The translations under genes and the position numbers were made by a program. The notes under the pieces were generated by a model that saw only the letters and a program-made list of their open reading frames with translations, was not told the origin of the DNA and did no database searches. This document shows, piece by piece, positions 24,101-32,285 of a stretch of 64,000 nucleotides of DNA. Source of the stretch: Acanthopleura granulata (Eukaryota > Mollusca > Polyplacophora > Chitonida > Chitonidae); the NCBI GenBank assembly GCA_016165875.1, contig JABBOT010000080.1:13250337-13314336 (forward strand), written 5' to 3'. The first letter of the stretch is position 1. Each line of letters begins with the position of its first letter.

Positions 24101-27100
24101 TACAAACAGGGTGTAAGTTATGTCAAAGCATTACATTATCTTCGTAAAACAAATCGCTGACTCGACCATTCTGAAAGCATATCTTGTTCGTCATCAACCT
24201 GAACACCATATCACGGAAATAAACGGTATCAACAAAGGTCTATACACACACGTTTGTAATCAGTAACTTTACTCATCGTGGAGGTCTAATGGGTTGGTCG
24301 TTGTTTGTATAATGTGAGTCACGTTTTGGGATTGGTTGTGTTTTTATAGCATAGAAAAGATGTATCCCTATACGTGACACTTAGTGTTAATTGCTTTAAT
24401 GATGTATGTTCAACTGGGGAGTTTCGCATTCGAGCTCTTTTATCGCTGAAAGTAAAAGAGTTCTATTCTATTAAAAGATCTGACAAACGATGTCATAAGT
24501 AACTATTTTTGATTACATTTACTAGAGCACTTTCATATGAAAATTGTGTCACAAACTGTTATCTAGAACATACGAATGAGAAATTGCAAGCTGAGCGTTT
24601 GGGAACTTAAGAGTGAAAGGGTATCATTTGTACTTTCAGAACACGTCGAGACAGGTAATCGGCAAATTACTGTCAGTAAAAGTTGATTAACATTTTTCAG
24701 AAGTCACATACATGATAGAGTAGGACATTTTTTACCTCTATCCCAGAAAGAGTTCAAACTCTAAACTCCCATCTGTACAGAACACGCAAAGATGTATCTC
24801 ACAGCAGAAGAAATAATTCTACATCTGTCGCATAGAAAGACAGAAGGCCCCCCAATAGAGAATGATGTCAAGCGCTGAAAAACAGCCTATGGTGATTTCA
24901 TTCAAAATAGGCTTTGCAAATGTTGCCTGAAGAATCAGATTGTGATGTGTATGGCCAGGTGTACATTACGGTTCGCTCGAGGCTGGTAGAGGTGTAAACG
25001 GCAACTGGATCTTTGTATACAGCTTGAAACGGAAACCGCTAGTAACAAAACAGGATACCTTTATGGGGTGAACAGCAAGAGAATGTTCACAGTTGACTGT
25101 AAGTGTACTTTATGCCAATGTACTGAATTCCACCCTGTTCGTAGATGGTATGGTATGATAAAACTTCATTGTAATGTGCCTAACACGGGGTTACAAAGAT
25201 GACTTGCACAGCCGATGCTGTCAGCGATATCTCATACCAAGAACTGAATACGAGGATGAGTGAATCATAAGATATTGAACAGCTCCCTGTATACTCTCTA
25301 GGAATAAAATGTATGAGATGTTATCCGTACTTCTGACGAAATGGCACAAACCATGAAGGAAGCATGTAATACAACCATGAAATAAAAACGCAAGCGCTGT
25401 GGCAGTCCTGAAATGTTCTGTTATCCGTTATTAACTAAGCAGACAGCAGTTCGTATGTCGCCAAGAAACATGCATTGTATCCATATTCAATTAGTATATA
25501 GTGATGTTTCCATCTACAGTTAAGAACTGCAGGCCAGTTTACGATATGGTTTACTCTGCTAACATTGCCACTACATTAACATCTAATTTTCGGAATTAAT
25601 CCTGGATTAATAGCAGTGACATAACTTCGGAAATAACTACATATCTGAGCAGGTCTAACTACCGCATACAGATCCAGTCAATGAATAGCCCCATTCAGTT
25701 GTAACCTGCACATAGGCTGGATGTGCACTATAACAGACAGAATATATAAGATCAGTAAACGACACCTATATATCGCATCATTCTGGACAGTTGGAGCTTT
25801 TGCCTTGGGGCTATATTTAATGCCACTTAGCGAAAAATTACAAATTTCCATTGACTGAAGTGGAGGTGTGCTTTCCTGTAAAATTTCTAACTTACACTGA
25901 ACCAAAGCACTGGCCAGTGGACATCACTAATCTAATGCGGTTGGTGTTTTACGCCTCACACAAGAATATTTGACTACACGACGGTGACAGACACCCCGTC
26001 AAACGACCGAAGGGCCTCCGTGGTCGAGGGGGTTAGCGCGCCAGCTAAAATTACTTATTTGTTAGTTATCAAGTAAATAAATAAATATATTGACATAAAC
26101 GCTAACGTGCGCCATGCAAACGGAACTATATTTGGTGGCTGCTGATCTGTATCCTCGTGTGTGTTTTTGGTCACCTCATTAAACTGTTTTTTTAGATATG
26201 TACAGTTTGTGGCAAGAAGATTTCTGGTTTGGAACCCGTTATGTGTAATTTGCACATAGCGGTTGATATTATATAGGCCTCTAGGACATATTTTCGCCCA
26301 CAAATTGTTAAAATACGGCCAGAGTGGCATAAAGCCATCATCATTCATTCATTCTTGAAAAAATACCCGGTTCACACGAACGTAAGTCTTAACCTGATCA
26401 GTTCTAGCTAAACCGGTTTAAAGAGATGGAAACTGTCGAAATGAGGCAAGTATCGGCAGAAACACGATGAAAAAAACTGCATCGTACGGAGTAAAACCAG
26501 AGGGGGATTTACGACAGTGTAATAGTTGACAAGTAGCCGCAAGCTACCGGAGAAAGCCAGTCTCTTGCTACACTGATAGAACGATTTGGTGGAAACGACC
26601 AAATAAACTTCAACTTCGACCAACTTATTTATGGTCGTACTGGCCACAAATATCGCGGTCAGTTTTACAGTTTAATGTGACCCTCCTCCCTAGCACCATG
26701 GCCTCAGCAGAATTTGGTAAAAAATTGCAGTCATGTTAAATACAATATATTAGACGTCACTGGCTTATAGAATTGCTCAAAATGCTGTGTTGTGATCACC
26801 TTTAATACATGTTCATAATAACATGAAAACTATTGAAATCAGAAAAATACCTTCATGTTTCTGTTTTGACATTTTTGTTCAGTGCAGTCAAATGTTTTGA
26901 TTGTATTTTGGTGTTTGCTGATCACACTAATAATGCATCTGGCCAGTGACCCAAAGAATATTTTTCTAAGCCTGTATGTTAAGTTCTGGATAAAACTGGT
27001 GTAAACTGTTCTCGTTTGATGTGGGCATAATAAAGCAAATTTGACATTTACTACCTGCCAAAAATCCGTAATATGGTCGATAAAGGTCACCATACAGTCA

Positions 27101-30100
27101 GTGTACCAATGTTTACCACACCTTTACACTTTCTTTCCTCTTAAGTGTTAACCCGTCTGCATCTGTAACACGCGATACTCATTAGAAGGTGTGGGAATTC
27201 GTACTGATTCTGAGTACGTGTAGTCGCTGTTTGCACACTTGTTTGACCAACAAATTGTTCGCACCAAACTTCATTTCAATTAAGGATCTTAAATGTACAT
27301 TTGCCTTACATGTGAACTATCCGAGCACAAGCCCAACGTCTAAAAACGTGTCATATTGATACAAGTGTGTCATGTTCCCCGGGATTCTTTAGTTGAGTGC
27401 GTCGTAGTTTGTGAACTAGTCTACTCTCCCGCCTCTAGCAGATAACCCAATCTTCGATCTAGGTGTGTCTTCAACCTCTGCTAAAAAGGAGCGCAAATGA
27501 TACGATGATGAGGCGATATAGAAACAGCTAGTGAATATCACCCAGGCCTACCAATGGAAACGATCGTACTATCGTATGTTGTGTTGTTGATGTAACGTTG
27601 CTGTTGCAGCCTCTAAAAGAACAGTGATTTCCGTGCTCCCGACCTCAGCATACAAAAATATTTTGTATGAAGAATTTAATTTTTGGCACTGTCTCTCATT
27701 TGTGTATAGTTGTTTGATCCTTGATTTCCCAAACATATTAATGATTGTTTATTTATTTTATTGGTGTTTTATTCACTTATACGACGGCCGTCAGCATTAT
27801 GGTGGGTGGATCGTCCGCAGGTTGCTGGCGAACCTTCCCACCTACGGCCGGAGAGGAAGCCAATGTGAGCTGGACTTGAACTCACAGCCACCGCATTGGT
27901 AAGGGGCACTTGGATCATTACGCCGCTCTGGCGCGCTAACTCCCTCGATGTCAATGTAAAATATACCTCAAACGGGAAATGTTATATATTAAAAACCATG
28001 CATTGCCAAAGTTTTGGCCAATAACAAAACTGCTGATGACTTGGAGTGGAAACAATGTCACAACGCATGAAAAGAGCAAACTGCATATTTGTTCAAAGTG
28101 TAAAATCATGTCAATTCAAGTAGCCTTGATTTGAATTTCGAAATAATATTTTTCACTGAGGTATTTGTAAAGGAGCGTTATTTTCGACCGTTTTCAGGCA
28201 CAAACTGAAACATGTATCTCGTCTATCCAACTTGGAACTCCGCGTATACAATTCACTGTGTGCTCTAGAGAGAGAGGGCATGCGTCACTAGTTTGGCTAT
28301 GATTCACAGACATGTTTATCTAATATAAAGTCACCCACGATATGCATAAATGAAGTATGGCACGCCGACGTCGCATAAAGTTATTGCGATTACTGACCCA
28401 GAGCGCCCATTTTGGTAGACGCATTTTGACACGAATGTAGGTATAGGCGCCTAGACTCAGTCCTAACGTACCGGTAATTGTCTACCGGGTCCGTATGTTT
28501 GAACGCTTTTCTGAGAGTATTAAGTTTTCTATGGGTAAAAAAGACTACAGTATGGAAAGTAGAACCAGCTCGAGCAGTGACAAAGGTGTGATAGTTGGCA
28601 AATGGTCACATGAAAGCAGGCAATCTGGCCTTTTGTCAGTTCACTTCGGCTGGAGTTGGCCGTTCTAGAAATTCACATAAATGCTTAAAAAGTAACAATT
28701 TATATGTCTAGCACCACGACTTAACTATAATTAGGCTTATTAAAAGCAGTGGTGTCCAGTGCAATTTATTACACATCTAAAAATGCTGTTTTCTGCCCAC
28801 AAATAATAAACATTCAAGTGAAAACAATGAAAAGCTGGTGAGGGTTGTGAAGATTAGGAGGTGAGTAGCTCACCAGCAGAGCCCTGGTTTATGCAGGAAT
28901 ACAATATAAGAGACCACAACAAAGAGTGTTAACAACAGCAGCGTATTCGAGACTGTGGACATCCGGGCATTTCATCCGCTTGAAACAGCGGCCAGCAGAC
29001 AACACGATGGAAAATAACATTGGAATGGATAAGAAAATGAGCAACACTCTACAATATTGTGAGGAACGTCGTCTTGGACTTATGACACCGTGAAGCAGAG
29101 TTCCCTATTGACTTCCATTTTATTTTGACCATGTTTTCACCTCTGTGTCTACGCGAGGAAAGAGTGTACTAGAGAGTAAAACCGCTAGTGCCCGATGTCC
29201 ACAGTCTCGAGTACAGTGTGATAAGTGGGAAATAATCACACGTAACCGATGCAATCCAGCCCCTGTCAACTGATAACAGTTTTTGCTTTCACTCTTACTG
29301 TCTTACTGTCAAACTGTCAAATGCTTAAAAGTAACGCGGCCGCCGTGGCTCAGCCGGTTAGCGCGCTAACGCAGCGCAATGACCGAAGCCTCCCACCAAT
29401 GCGGTCGCTGTGAGTTCAAGCCCAGTTCATGCTGGCTTCCTGTCCGGCCGTACGTGGGAAGGTCTGCCAGCAACCTGAGGATGATCGAGGGTTTCCACCG
29501 GGCTCTACCCGGTTTCCTCCCACAATAATGCTGGCCGTCGTCGTATAAGTGAAATATTCTTGAGAAGGGCGTAAAACACCAATCAAATAAATAAATAAAT
29601 TAAAAGTAACATCTTACACGCCCCTAGCAATATGGTTTTAATGGTTTAATTAGATTAAAAATGCAGTGATATCAGCTGGAATTTATCAGACGCCAATGGC
29701 CTAGTAACACATATACTCAAAACACTATGTTGTCATCACATTTAATAAACAGTTGTATGAAATGAATAAGCCAGATAGCTGTTTCGACTGCGCATGACAG
29801 GAATGCCTGCGCTAGTTGATAAACAGTTCCTTTTGGCGGTATTGAAAGCATTGTGACAGTAGGCAGTCACACACAATTCAGCCCATTTCGAGCCTTTTTT
29901 GTGTCTGTTTGACATTTGAGATTATACATGGGCTCTAGGGCTGTTTCAAGTGGAAAACATTTAAACACACGGAAAAATATAGGAGCTCTATACTGGCTGT
30001 CCCAGAAGCCTGTAACGTTAAAAGAATGGCACGAACGCGCATGTGCTTTTGTTTATCTACTGTATGACGCGTTCTGCCCATGCGCAGTTATGCGCAACTA

Positions 30101-31128
30101 GAAACCGCAATCTGGCTTATACAAACGGGCCAATCTACGTGGATGCTACGCCCACCAACACCCGATTTATGCAGGAATACACTAAAAACGACTTCAGCAC
30201 TGCACCATTCGTTTACCCCCCCTCCCCCATGGGCCCGTTTTTACCAACATGGTGTAATTTATGCCAAAAAATCTCATGACGACACAACTATGTGTGACAC
30301 AATCACTCAATCTTCCTTCACGAAGCTTTGTCTGTGCATCAGCTTATTTCATTTCGATCATAGATTTTCGGGCAGGTGAAATATTTCTGTTCTTGATGAT
30401 TTCTTGTTGTTTTTTTGTGACACAAAATACCATATCGATTTTAGAAAGATAAGGTTAGATTTCAGACAAAGGATTACGAGGCATGCAGTTCAGTCTACCC
30501 CCCCCCCCACCGCCCGCCTTCCTCCCTGTGCTTCATCAAGAAAGGTTTACAACGAAAAAAATGCACATCTGTACTTCGCACAAAGCGTGTAAGTAAATCT
30601 TTAGTACAAGGCTAATGTTATGCGGCAGGTAACACAGCAGACATTCGATGCACCTCATATCCCAATTCAGGCACACACACAAACAAAATCTGGGTTCTGG
30701 TGACCTATTATCGTTGCACACCTACACTGGATCACGCGCATAGGTAAGACGAGACATCGCCATCGGGGAGGGGGCGGGGCTATGCTGGGTGACGGGAGGT
30801 ATTTTAGGGGATTTGTAAGGGAGTATTGATGGGGTGTGGGTAGGTGGAGGTTGGCGGTTTGGATGGGGTGTCAAGTATGGAAAATGTCGGATTTGCCCGT
30901 CAGAAACGCAGAAATAACTTAAGCTAGTACACAGCTTTGGATCTGGTGAAAATATACATGTATACGGGAAAGTGAAGTCCATATACTACATGAGTTTCAC
31001 TTAAACCTATAAAAAAAAATTCGTTGTACACTATTGGATCAAGATATGTACATTTTTCGGTCACACAGACTATATATATACCAGGCCCCCACGTTTAATT
31101 ACATACCTGAAAAGCCGGAGTTATCCAT
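6034..31128 (-). CDS. SLC7A9-like: b(0,+)AT-type amino-acid transporter light chain, complete gene
   Basis: Twelve constitutive coding exons plus a choice of one of two homologous exons give 504 or 501 residues, close to the usual length of about 490. In gene order: 31128-31107, 18598-18449, 17318-17217, 15991-15749 or 14295-14044, 13253-13128, 12309-12210, 10239-10195, 9930-9807, 9231-9128, 8806-8710, 7719-7564, 7148-6980, 6101-6034. All junctions are GT-AG and all phases fit. Hallmarks are GTMIGSGIF at the broken helix 1 that binds substrate, a Cys before GPP in the TM3-TM4 loop (the position that disulphide-links to the SLC3 heavy chain), [11 protein letters not shown], and [13 protein letters not shown]. 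The family exchanges cationic and neutral amino acids at the plasma membrane. The assignment to b(0,+)AT over the LAT subgroups rests on the C-terminal half and is less certain than the family. Intron 1 is 12.5 kb. Confidence 0.9.
6370..6935. repeat. Minisatellite, period about 40
   Basis: Degenerate units of the type TCTCACCCACACTG-ATTATCTCG followed by a CTATATTGTACAT-like block, about 12 copies. It fills the last intron of the minus-strand transporter next to the donor at 6,979. The long plus-strand open frames over it (6,281-6,760 and 6,478-7,023) are by-products of the repeat. Confidence 0.75.
6980..7148 (-). CDS. SLC7A9-like: Minus-strand SLC7 exon (last two helices)
   Basis: 169 bases, phase 0 to phase 1. 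It begins [20 protein letters not shown] and ends FKIRLKCM. Acceptor TTTTCAG, donor G|GTAAGC. It has the same length and phase as the plus-strand paralog exon. Confidence 0.9.
7564..7719 (-). CDS. SLC7A9-like: Minus-strand SLC7 exon ([13 protein letters not shown])
   Basis: 52 codons, phase 0 to 0, ending KDWDRPYK with donor AAG|GTCAGT. It encodes one helix and the cytoplasmic loop before the final helix pair. Its 5' edge is repeated in the adjacent minisatellite. Confidence 0.9.
7720..8270 (-). repeat. Minisatellite derived from the 5' edge of exon 7,564-7,719
   Basis: About seven degenerate units. On the plus strand each resembles GAAGAAGTCTATAAAGCTGG, then ATCAGTATGGAAATGACGG, then CCTGAAATGACAACATGAAG. 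Read on the minus strand this is the intron 3' end, the acceptor CAG and about 60 exon bases. Repeat cores start near 7,770, 7,832, 7,948, 8,111 and 8,192. Units carry stops or shifts, so they are not functional exons. Confidence 0.8.
8431..8628. repeat. Two-copy tandem duplication, period about 101
   Basis: AGGAATTC and CACAAGATCTCTGCAAATGG recur about 100 bases apart, followed in both copies by an ATTTCGAGTAAGG-like block. It is intronic and has no coding potential. Confidence 0.75.
8710..8806 (-). CDS. SLC7A9-like: Minus-strand SLC7 exon ([13 protein letters not shown])
   Basis: 97 bases completing a split Arg codon. It encodes the highly conserved [19 protein letters not shown] loop and ends PSLVFT in phase 0. 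Acceptor CTTGCAG, donor ACG|GTAAGA. Confidence 0.92.
8885..9003. repeat. Short tandem repeat, period about 27
   Basis: Four to five units of TCTGATTGGTCACAGAAGCT type. Each has an ATTGG (inverted CCAAT) core. It is intronic, and the likeness to NF-Y sites is probably incidental. Confidence 0.75.
9128..9231 (-). CDS. SLC7A9-like: Minus-strand SLC7 exon ([15 protein letters not shown])
   Basis: 104 bases, phase 0 to 2. It encodes [20 protein letters not shown] and then [15 protein letters not shown], the conserved SLC7 helix 8 region. Donor AAG|GTGAGT. Confidence 0.92.
9361..9535 (-). mobile_element. SINE family B, 5'-truncated
   Basis: The reverse-oriented tail (TTTATTTGATTGGTGTTTTA) and body up to CGGCCGGAGAGGAAGCCAGC. 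The tRNA head is missing. It lies in a transporter intron, in the same orientation as the gene. Confidence 0.85.
9575..9806 (-). repeat. Minisatellite derived from the 3' edge of exon 9,807-9,930
   Basis: About three degenerate units plus the real exon edge, period about 60. Each has CACAGTGGATACAGTA and TTGTAACTTA-CACA blocks. On the minus strand a unit reads exon end, donor-like GTAAGT or a decayed version, and the first intron bases. Cores lie near 9,622, 9,690 and 9,749, against the functional edge at 9,798. Confidence 0.7.
9807..9930 (-). CDS. SLC7A9-like: Minus-strand SLC7 exon ([21 protein letters not shown])
   Basis: 124 bases completing the Lys codon. It encodes [19 protein letters not shown] and then [20 protein letters not shown]. 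This is the conserved helix 7 and outer loop. Donor GTT|GTAAGT. Confidence 0.92.
10195..10239 (-). CDS. SLC7A9-like: Minus-strand SLC7 micro-exon ([14 protein letters not shown])
   Basis: A 45-base exon that completes the Trp codon and encodes [14 protein letters not shown] plus a split Lys. This matches the motif after the conserved WAYDGW in SLC7 proteins. It is too short to stand out as an open frame, but both splice sites and the phases fit. Confidence 0.9.
10420..10552. mobile_element. MITE-like element with terminal inverted repeats
   Basis: The left arm 10,421-10,457 (CCCAGGTCTCATGAAGC, then ACTTACGTAAGTA) is the imperfect inverse of the right arm 10,507-10,551 (TACTTAGCACTAAGTA, then GCTTCATGAAACTGAATCC). 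About 50 bases separate the arms. It is probably a non-autonomous DNA transposon; I do not know the family. Confidence 0.6.
10570..10695 (+). mobile_element. Degenerate SINE family B tail
   Basis: A decayed tail with GTACGGCATTAAGCACAAAT, CAAATCAATGAATAAATAA and a partial body. The head is not recognisable. Confidence 0.5.
11230..11735 (+). repeat. Dispersed repeat D, copy 1
   Basis: About 500 bases matching 41,985-42,465 along most of their length. Shared blocks include GGAGATATCAGCTGTT, TGAACAACACTGCAA and CGCTTGGAACAATTAC-like sequence. No open frame spans it and the type of element is unknown. It lies in a transporter intron. Confidence 0.75.
12210..12309 (-). CDS. SLC7A9-like: Minus-strand SLC7 exon ([13 protein letters not shown])
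   Basis: 100 bases, phase 1 to 2. It encodes [19 protein letters not shown] and then [15 protein letters not shown], the conserved helix 6 region. Acceptor ATTTCAG, donor TG|GTAAAT. Confidence 0.92.
12840..13070. repeat. Low-complexity CAAT/ACCAA-rich tract
   Basis: Irregular short repeats of AATCAATCA and AAACCAAACCA, with no fixed period. It lies directly downstream of exon 13,128-13,253 in the gene direction. Confidence 0.6.
13128..13253 (-). CDS. SLC7A9-like: Minus-strand SLC7 exon (helix 4-5 region)
   Basis: 126 bases, phase 1 to 1. It encodes [20 protein letters not shown] and then [20 protein letters not shown], two hydrophobic stretches. The acceptor CCAG joins the split codon of either alternative exon to give Leu. 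Confidence 0.9.
13440..13497 (-). mobile_element. SINE family B fragment
   Basis: A short block containing GGTTGCTGGCAGACCTTCTC, the body of the reverse-oriented SINE, next to TTTATTCATTTG. Confidence 0.5.
14044..14295 (-). CDS. SLC7A9-like: SLC7 alternative exon A (TM2-TM3 region)
   Basis: 252 bases, phase 1 to 1, a multiple of three. It starts [20 protein letters not shown] and ends [19 protein letters not shown]. Acceptor GTTTCTCCAG, donor T|GTGAGT. It keeps the conserved SGGEY motif and the heavy-chain-linking Cys before GPP. It is about two-thirds identical in protein to exon B at 15,749-15,991. Relative to B it has three extra residues in the loop after Glu-Gly (GYGKGGEVV). It could be used instead of B, or, less likely, together with it. 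Confidence 0.88.
14325..14870. repeat. Minisatellite, period about 42
   Basis: About 12 degenerate units of CTTGTGAATGTGTGAAAGCA plus TTCGTGGATGTCTATACA. It begins within about 30 bases of the acceptor of alternative exon A. Unlike its neighbours, the unit shows no exon sequence. Confidence 0.8.
15286..15435. repeat. Two-copy tandem repeat, period 75
   Basis: Two adjacent units beginning ATGAAGGCA and sharing AAGGATTAGTG and GAGATA blocks. It lies in the intron between alternative exons A and B. Confidence 0.7.
15749..15991 (-). CDS. SLC7A9-like: SLC7 alternative exon B (TM2-TM3 region)
   Basis: 243 bases, phase 1 to 1, a multiple of three. It starts [20 protein letters not shown] and ends [19 protein letters not shown]. 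Acceptor TGATTTAG, donor T|GTGAGT. No stops. The coding frame and the conserved residues, including the Cys before GPP, are intact, so it does not look like a dead copy. Its 5' edge has seeded a minisatellite upstream. Confidence 0.88.
15992..16620 (-). repeat. Minisatellite derived from the 5' edge of alternative exon B
   Basis: About ten units of 49-60 bases. On the plus strand a unit reads GGCATAACACAGTACGCCTA, AATCAGAGGACGTAACAGCT, GGCCA. On the minus strand this contains the acceptor TGATTTAG and the first 20 or so bases of the exon (ACTGTGTTA-GC). The homologous functional edge is at 15,970-16,000. Confidence 0.82.
17217..17318 (-). CDS. SLC7A9-like: Minus-strand SLC7 exon ([11 protein letters not shown])
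   Basis: 102 bases, phase 1 to 1. It begins [20 protein letters not shown] and ends CGILAMF plus a split Gly. Together with the preceding exon it forms the GTMIGSGIF substrate-site motif. Acceptor GTTCTTAG, donor TTTG|GTACGT. Confidence 0.92.
17765..18448 (-). repeat. Minisatellite derived from the 3' edge of exon 18,449-18,598, with donor sites
   Basis: Thirteen units of 48-54 bases start near 17765, 17817, 17871, 17924, 17977, 18030, 18083, 18137, 18190, 18238, 18291, 18343 and 18397; the real exon edge follows at 18450. On the minus strand most units still read like the exon end (for example [12 protein letters not shown]) followed by GTGAGTAG-type intron sequence. About nine of the thirteen keep GT at the donor position. 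The mean period is not a multiple of three. Confidence 0.88.
18449..18598 (-). CDS. SLC7A9-like: Minus-strand SLC7 exon 2 (N-terminal tail and helix 1)
   Basis: 150 bases, phase 1 to 1. It encodes [16 protein letters not shown] (cytoplasmic tail), a Ser/Glu-rich linker, then [19 protein letters not shown]. Acceptor TGTATTTACAG, donor ATTG|GTAAGT. The GLRKR start resembles the N-terminus known for b(0,+)AT proteins. Confidence 0.92.
18969..19259 (+). mobile_element. SINE family B, full length, with imperfect target-site duplication
   Basis: The head GGCCTCCATGGCTCAGTTGG, body and tail are present, with a long AATAAATAAATATAAATA tail. Flanks ATCGCTTGGAAA (18,957-18,968) and ATCACTTCGAAA (19,260-19,271) match at 10 of 12 bases, consistent with a target-site duplication. 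Confidence 0.85.
19965..20190 (+). repeat. Dispersed repeat A copy
   Basis: Contains GTGTAATAGTTGGCAAATAG, CACACGTAACTGG, CCTCAGTTAGGGTTTTGCTC and TTAAAAATGCAGTAAAG. Similar copies occur at 28,555, 29,215, 38,920, 51,055 and 60,215, and reversed at 33,840, 34,815 and 48,945. Confidence 0.7.
20191..20352 (-). CDS. Candidate signal-peptide first exon of a small secreted protein
   Basis: ATG at 20,352 opens 54 codons ending exactly at AAG|GTAATT. The product has a basic start, a strong hydrophobic core ([14 protein letters not shown]) and a plausible cleavage site, then [20 protein letters not shown]. This looks like the start of a secreted peptide precursor. It lies inside intron 1 of the transporter on the same strand. 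Against it: no downstream exon was found, and the donor falls at the edge of a dispersed repeat copy. Confidence 0.28.
20420..22690. other. Intron 1 of the transporter, unannotated stretch
   Basis: I found no supported exon, RNA gene or clear mobile element here. Open frames on both strands are short and lack family features. Confidence 0.4.
22698..22800 (+). mobile_element. SINE family B, 5' half only
   Basis: AGGGCCTCCGTGACAGCGGA, then AATGACCCAGAATGTCC, then GATCGTTGTGAGTTCAAG (B-box). The tail is absent. Confidence 0.65.
22985..23240. repeat. Tandem repeat, period about 62
   Basis: About four units of GATGCTCGTA-GGCCACA, TTATGAATGGAG, TACATGCGTATAAA type, decaying towards the right. It lies inside transporter intron 1. 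Confidence 0.75.
23241..25925. other. Intron 1 of the transporter, no supported feature
   Basis: Mostly unique-looking AT-rich DNA. The only item of note is an isolated ATG with a good context and donor at 24,098-24,064 (see findings). Confidence 0.4.
25930..26060. mobile_element. Composite SINE family B fragments
   Basis: A reverse tail piece (GGTTGGTGTTTTACGCC, then CAAGAATATTTGACTA) is followed by a forward head piece (GGGCCTCCGTGGTCGAGGG, GTTAGCGCGCC). Two broken copies therefore abut head to head. Confidence 0.65.
26500..26830 (+). repeat. Dispersed repeat A, decayed copy
   Basis: GACAGTGTAATAGTTGACAAG at the left, and CAGTCATGTTAAATAC, ATTAGACGTCACTGGC and CAAAATGCTGTGTTGTGATC at the right, match the two ends of family A. 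The middle is diverged. Confidence 0.55.
27745..27950 (-). mobile_element. SINE family B copy
   Basis: Reverse orientation: tail TTTATTTTATTGGTGTTTTA, body GGCCGGAGAGGAAGCCA and head ending TGGCGCGCTAACTCC. A short internal deletion is present. Confidence 0.8.
28555..28800 (+). repeat. Dispersed repeat A copy
   Basis: AGGTGTGATAGTTGGCAAAT, CTTTTGTCAGTTCACTTC, AATGCTTAAAAAGTAAC and TGCAATTTATTACACATC occur in the family order. Confidence 0.7.
29215..29760 (+). repeat. Dispersed repeat A copy, split by a SINE
   Basis: The left part 29,215-29,335 and right part 29,600-29,760 join into one family A copy when the SINE and one target-site copy are removed. It ends CATCACATTTAATAA like the copy at 38,920. 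Confidence 0.8.
29336..29599 (+). mobile_element. SINE family B, full length, with perfect target-site duplication
   Basis: 264 bases with head, body and AAATAAATAAAT tail, flanked by a perfect 11-base duplication TTAAAAGTAAC at 29,325-29,335 and 29,600-29,610. It is one of the least diverged copies in the window, and it postdates the family A copy it interrupts. Confidence 0.92.
29770..31100. other. Intron 1 of the transporter, no supported gene
   Basis: Contains short C-rich and T-rich runs (near 30,500 and 30,830) and open frames without family features. I found no exon here. Confidence 0.4.
31107..31128 (-). CDS. SLC7A9-like: Minus-strand SLC7 first coding exon
   Basis: ATG at 31,128 in a good context (GCTATGG) encodes MDNSGFS plus one base. 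The donor is CAG|GTATGT. The single leftover base fits the phase of exon 18,449-18,598, giving [16 protein letters not shown]. This is why the start is placed here and not at the ATG at 24,098, whose phase does not fit the best acceptor. The 5' UTR and promoter should lie at higher coordinates; no TATA box is obvious. Confidence 0.72.
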
Positions 31129-32224
31129 AGCAGCTAGTGGATTGACGATTAAACGTATCTCTCCGCTGTTGTCTTTCGCTCGTTTCTGCACAAGTCCTGG
31201 GTTTTAAACTGATTGTTATTTTGCTGAACGCAGATTGCTCAGTCGGACTGCCGTTGTAACAATACACGGACTGATAAAAGTTTGAGACTAGTTTCCCTCT
31301 GAACTGCAGTCAATCCTCTTGTATCCTGTGTCCGCTCAACCCCGTACACCCCGGATACCGGTTTCCGAAACGTCACTGATATGGACTCAGCTAAAACAGC
31401 GGTTCACCACTGAGCGCAACTTGTCACCGATCGCACCTACGTAGCAGTATTGGAAGTCGAGCCCATAGCCTTTACAGCATGAAGGGAAAGCTAGCCGAAA
31501 TCTTAAGAGATGCATAGAGGAACTTGAAATGTTGTCCAATGAAATGCGACTTTCGTGGTGCCCTAGGCACGCCCCTCAACCTCTCCTACTATGCGCCCTA
31601 CGGTTGTGCACCGTATGCATGTATTCACGATATTCGCGGAGAGTATGGCGCATGTTCAGTGCTGTGGCCAGCAAAACTTTTAACAGGTGTACTTGCATTG
31701 TGTGCGGATTACAGTGATATCTTGCAATTGACCCGACGTCTATAAACTGTTTATAAACGCTTTTTCAAGATTTAAACTTCAAAGTTTTTTAATTAGTCAC
31801 CAAGTCCATCAGACGTGTGACGTCGATACAAGATAAACTCTGGTCGTGACCTTTCATATTTGATGAGCATTGTTCATGCTAAATCGCTCGTTTCAAATTC
31901 AGCCTTTGGGCAATACAATGAGAAACAGATGCCAGGCTAAATGAAGGTAAGGTGACAAAACAAAGAAATGCATGCATGCAGTAATACATTGTACATAATA
32001 CAGTTACGCATGTGTGGCAAAGTAAACATGGCCTACATTTAGAGGGGATTTGTCAGTATTTTTTCAAAACGGCGTGATACAAAACCGCATTTCTCGTGAG
32101 TGAAATGCAGGTAATATAGACAATGCAACCACGTGATCACTTTTATGCCTGTCCCATAAGAATGCGACAGCGAATACTTGTTGGTGACACGGCTCAATTA
32201 AATTAACACCTTTGAATGAATGAA

Positions 32225-32285
32225 TGCTTATTGTTTAACGCCCTACTCAAGAATATTTCACTTATACGAAGGCGGTAACACCTTT
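32225..32285 (-). mobile_element. SINE family B tail fragment
   Basis: TTGTTTAACGCCCTACTCAA, GAATATTTCACTTATACGA, then AGGCGG: only the 3' end of the element. Confidence 0.65.

Noticed and set aside
26055..26348. Minus-strand 97-codon frame
   Set aside because: Composition fits chance, its end runs into a SINE-like AATAAATAAA tract, and no domain is recognisable.
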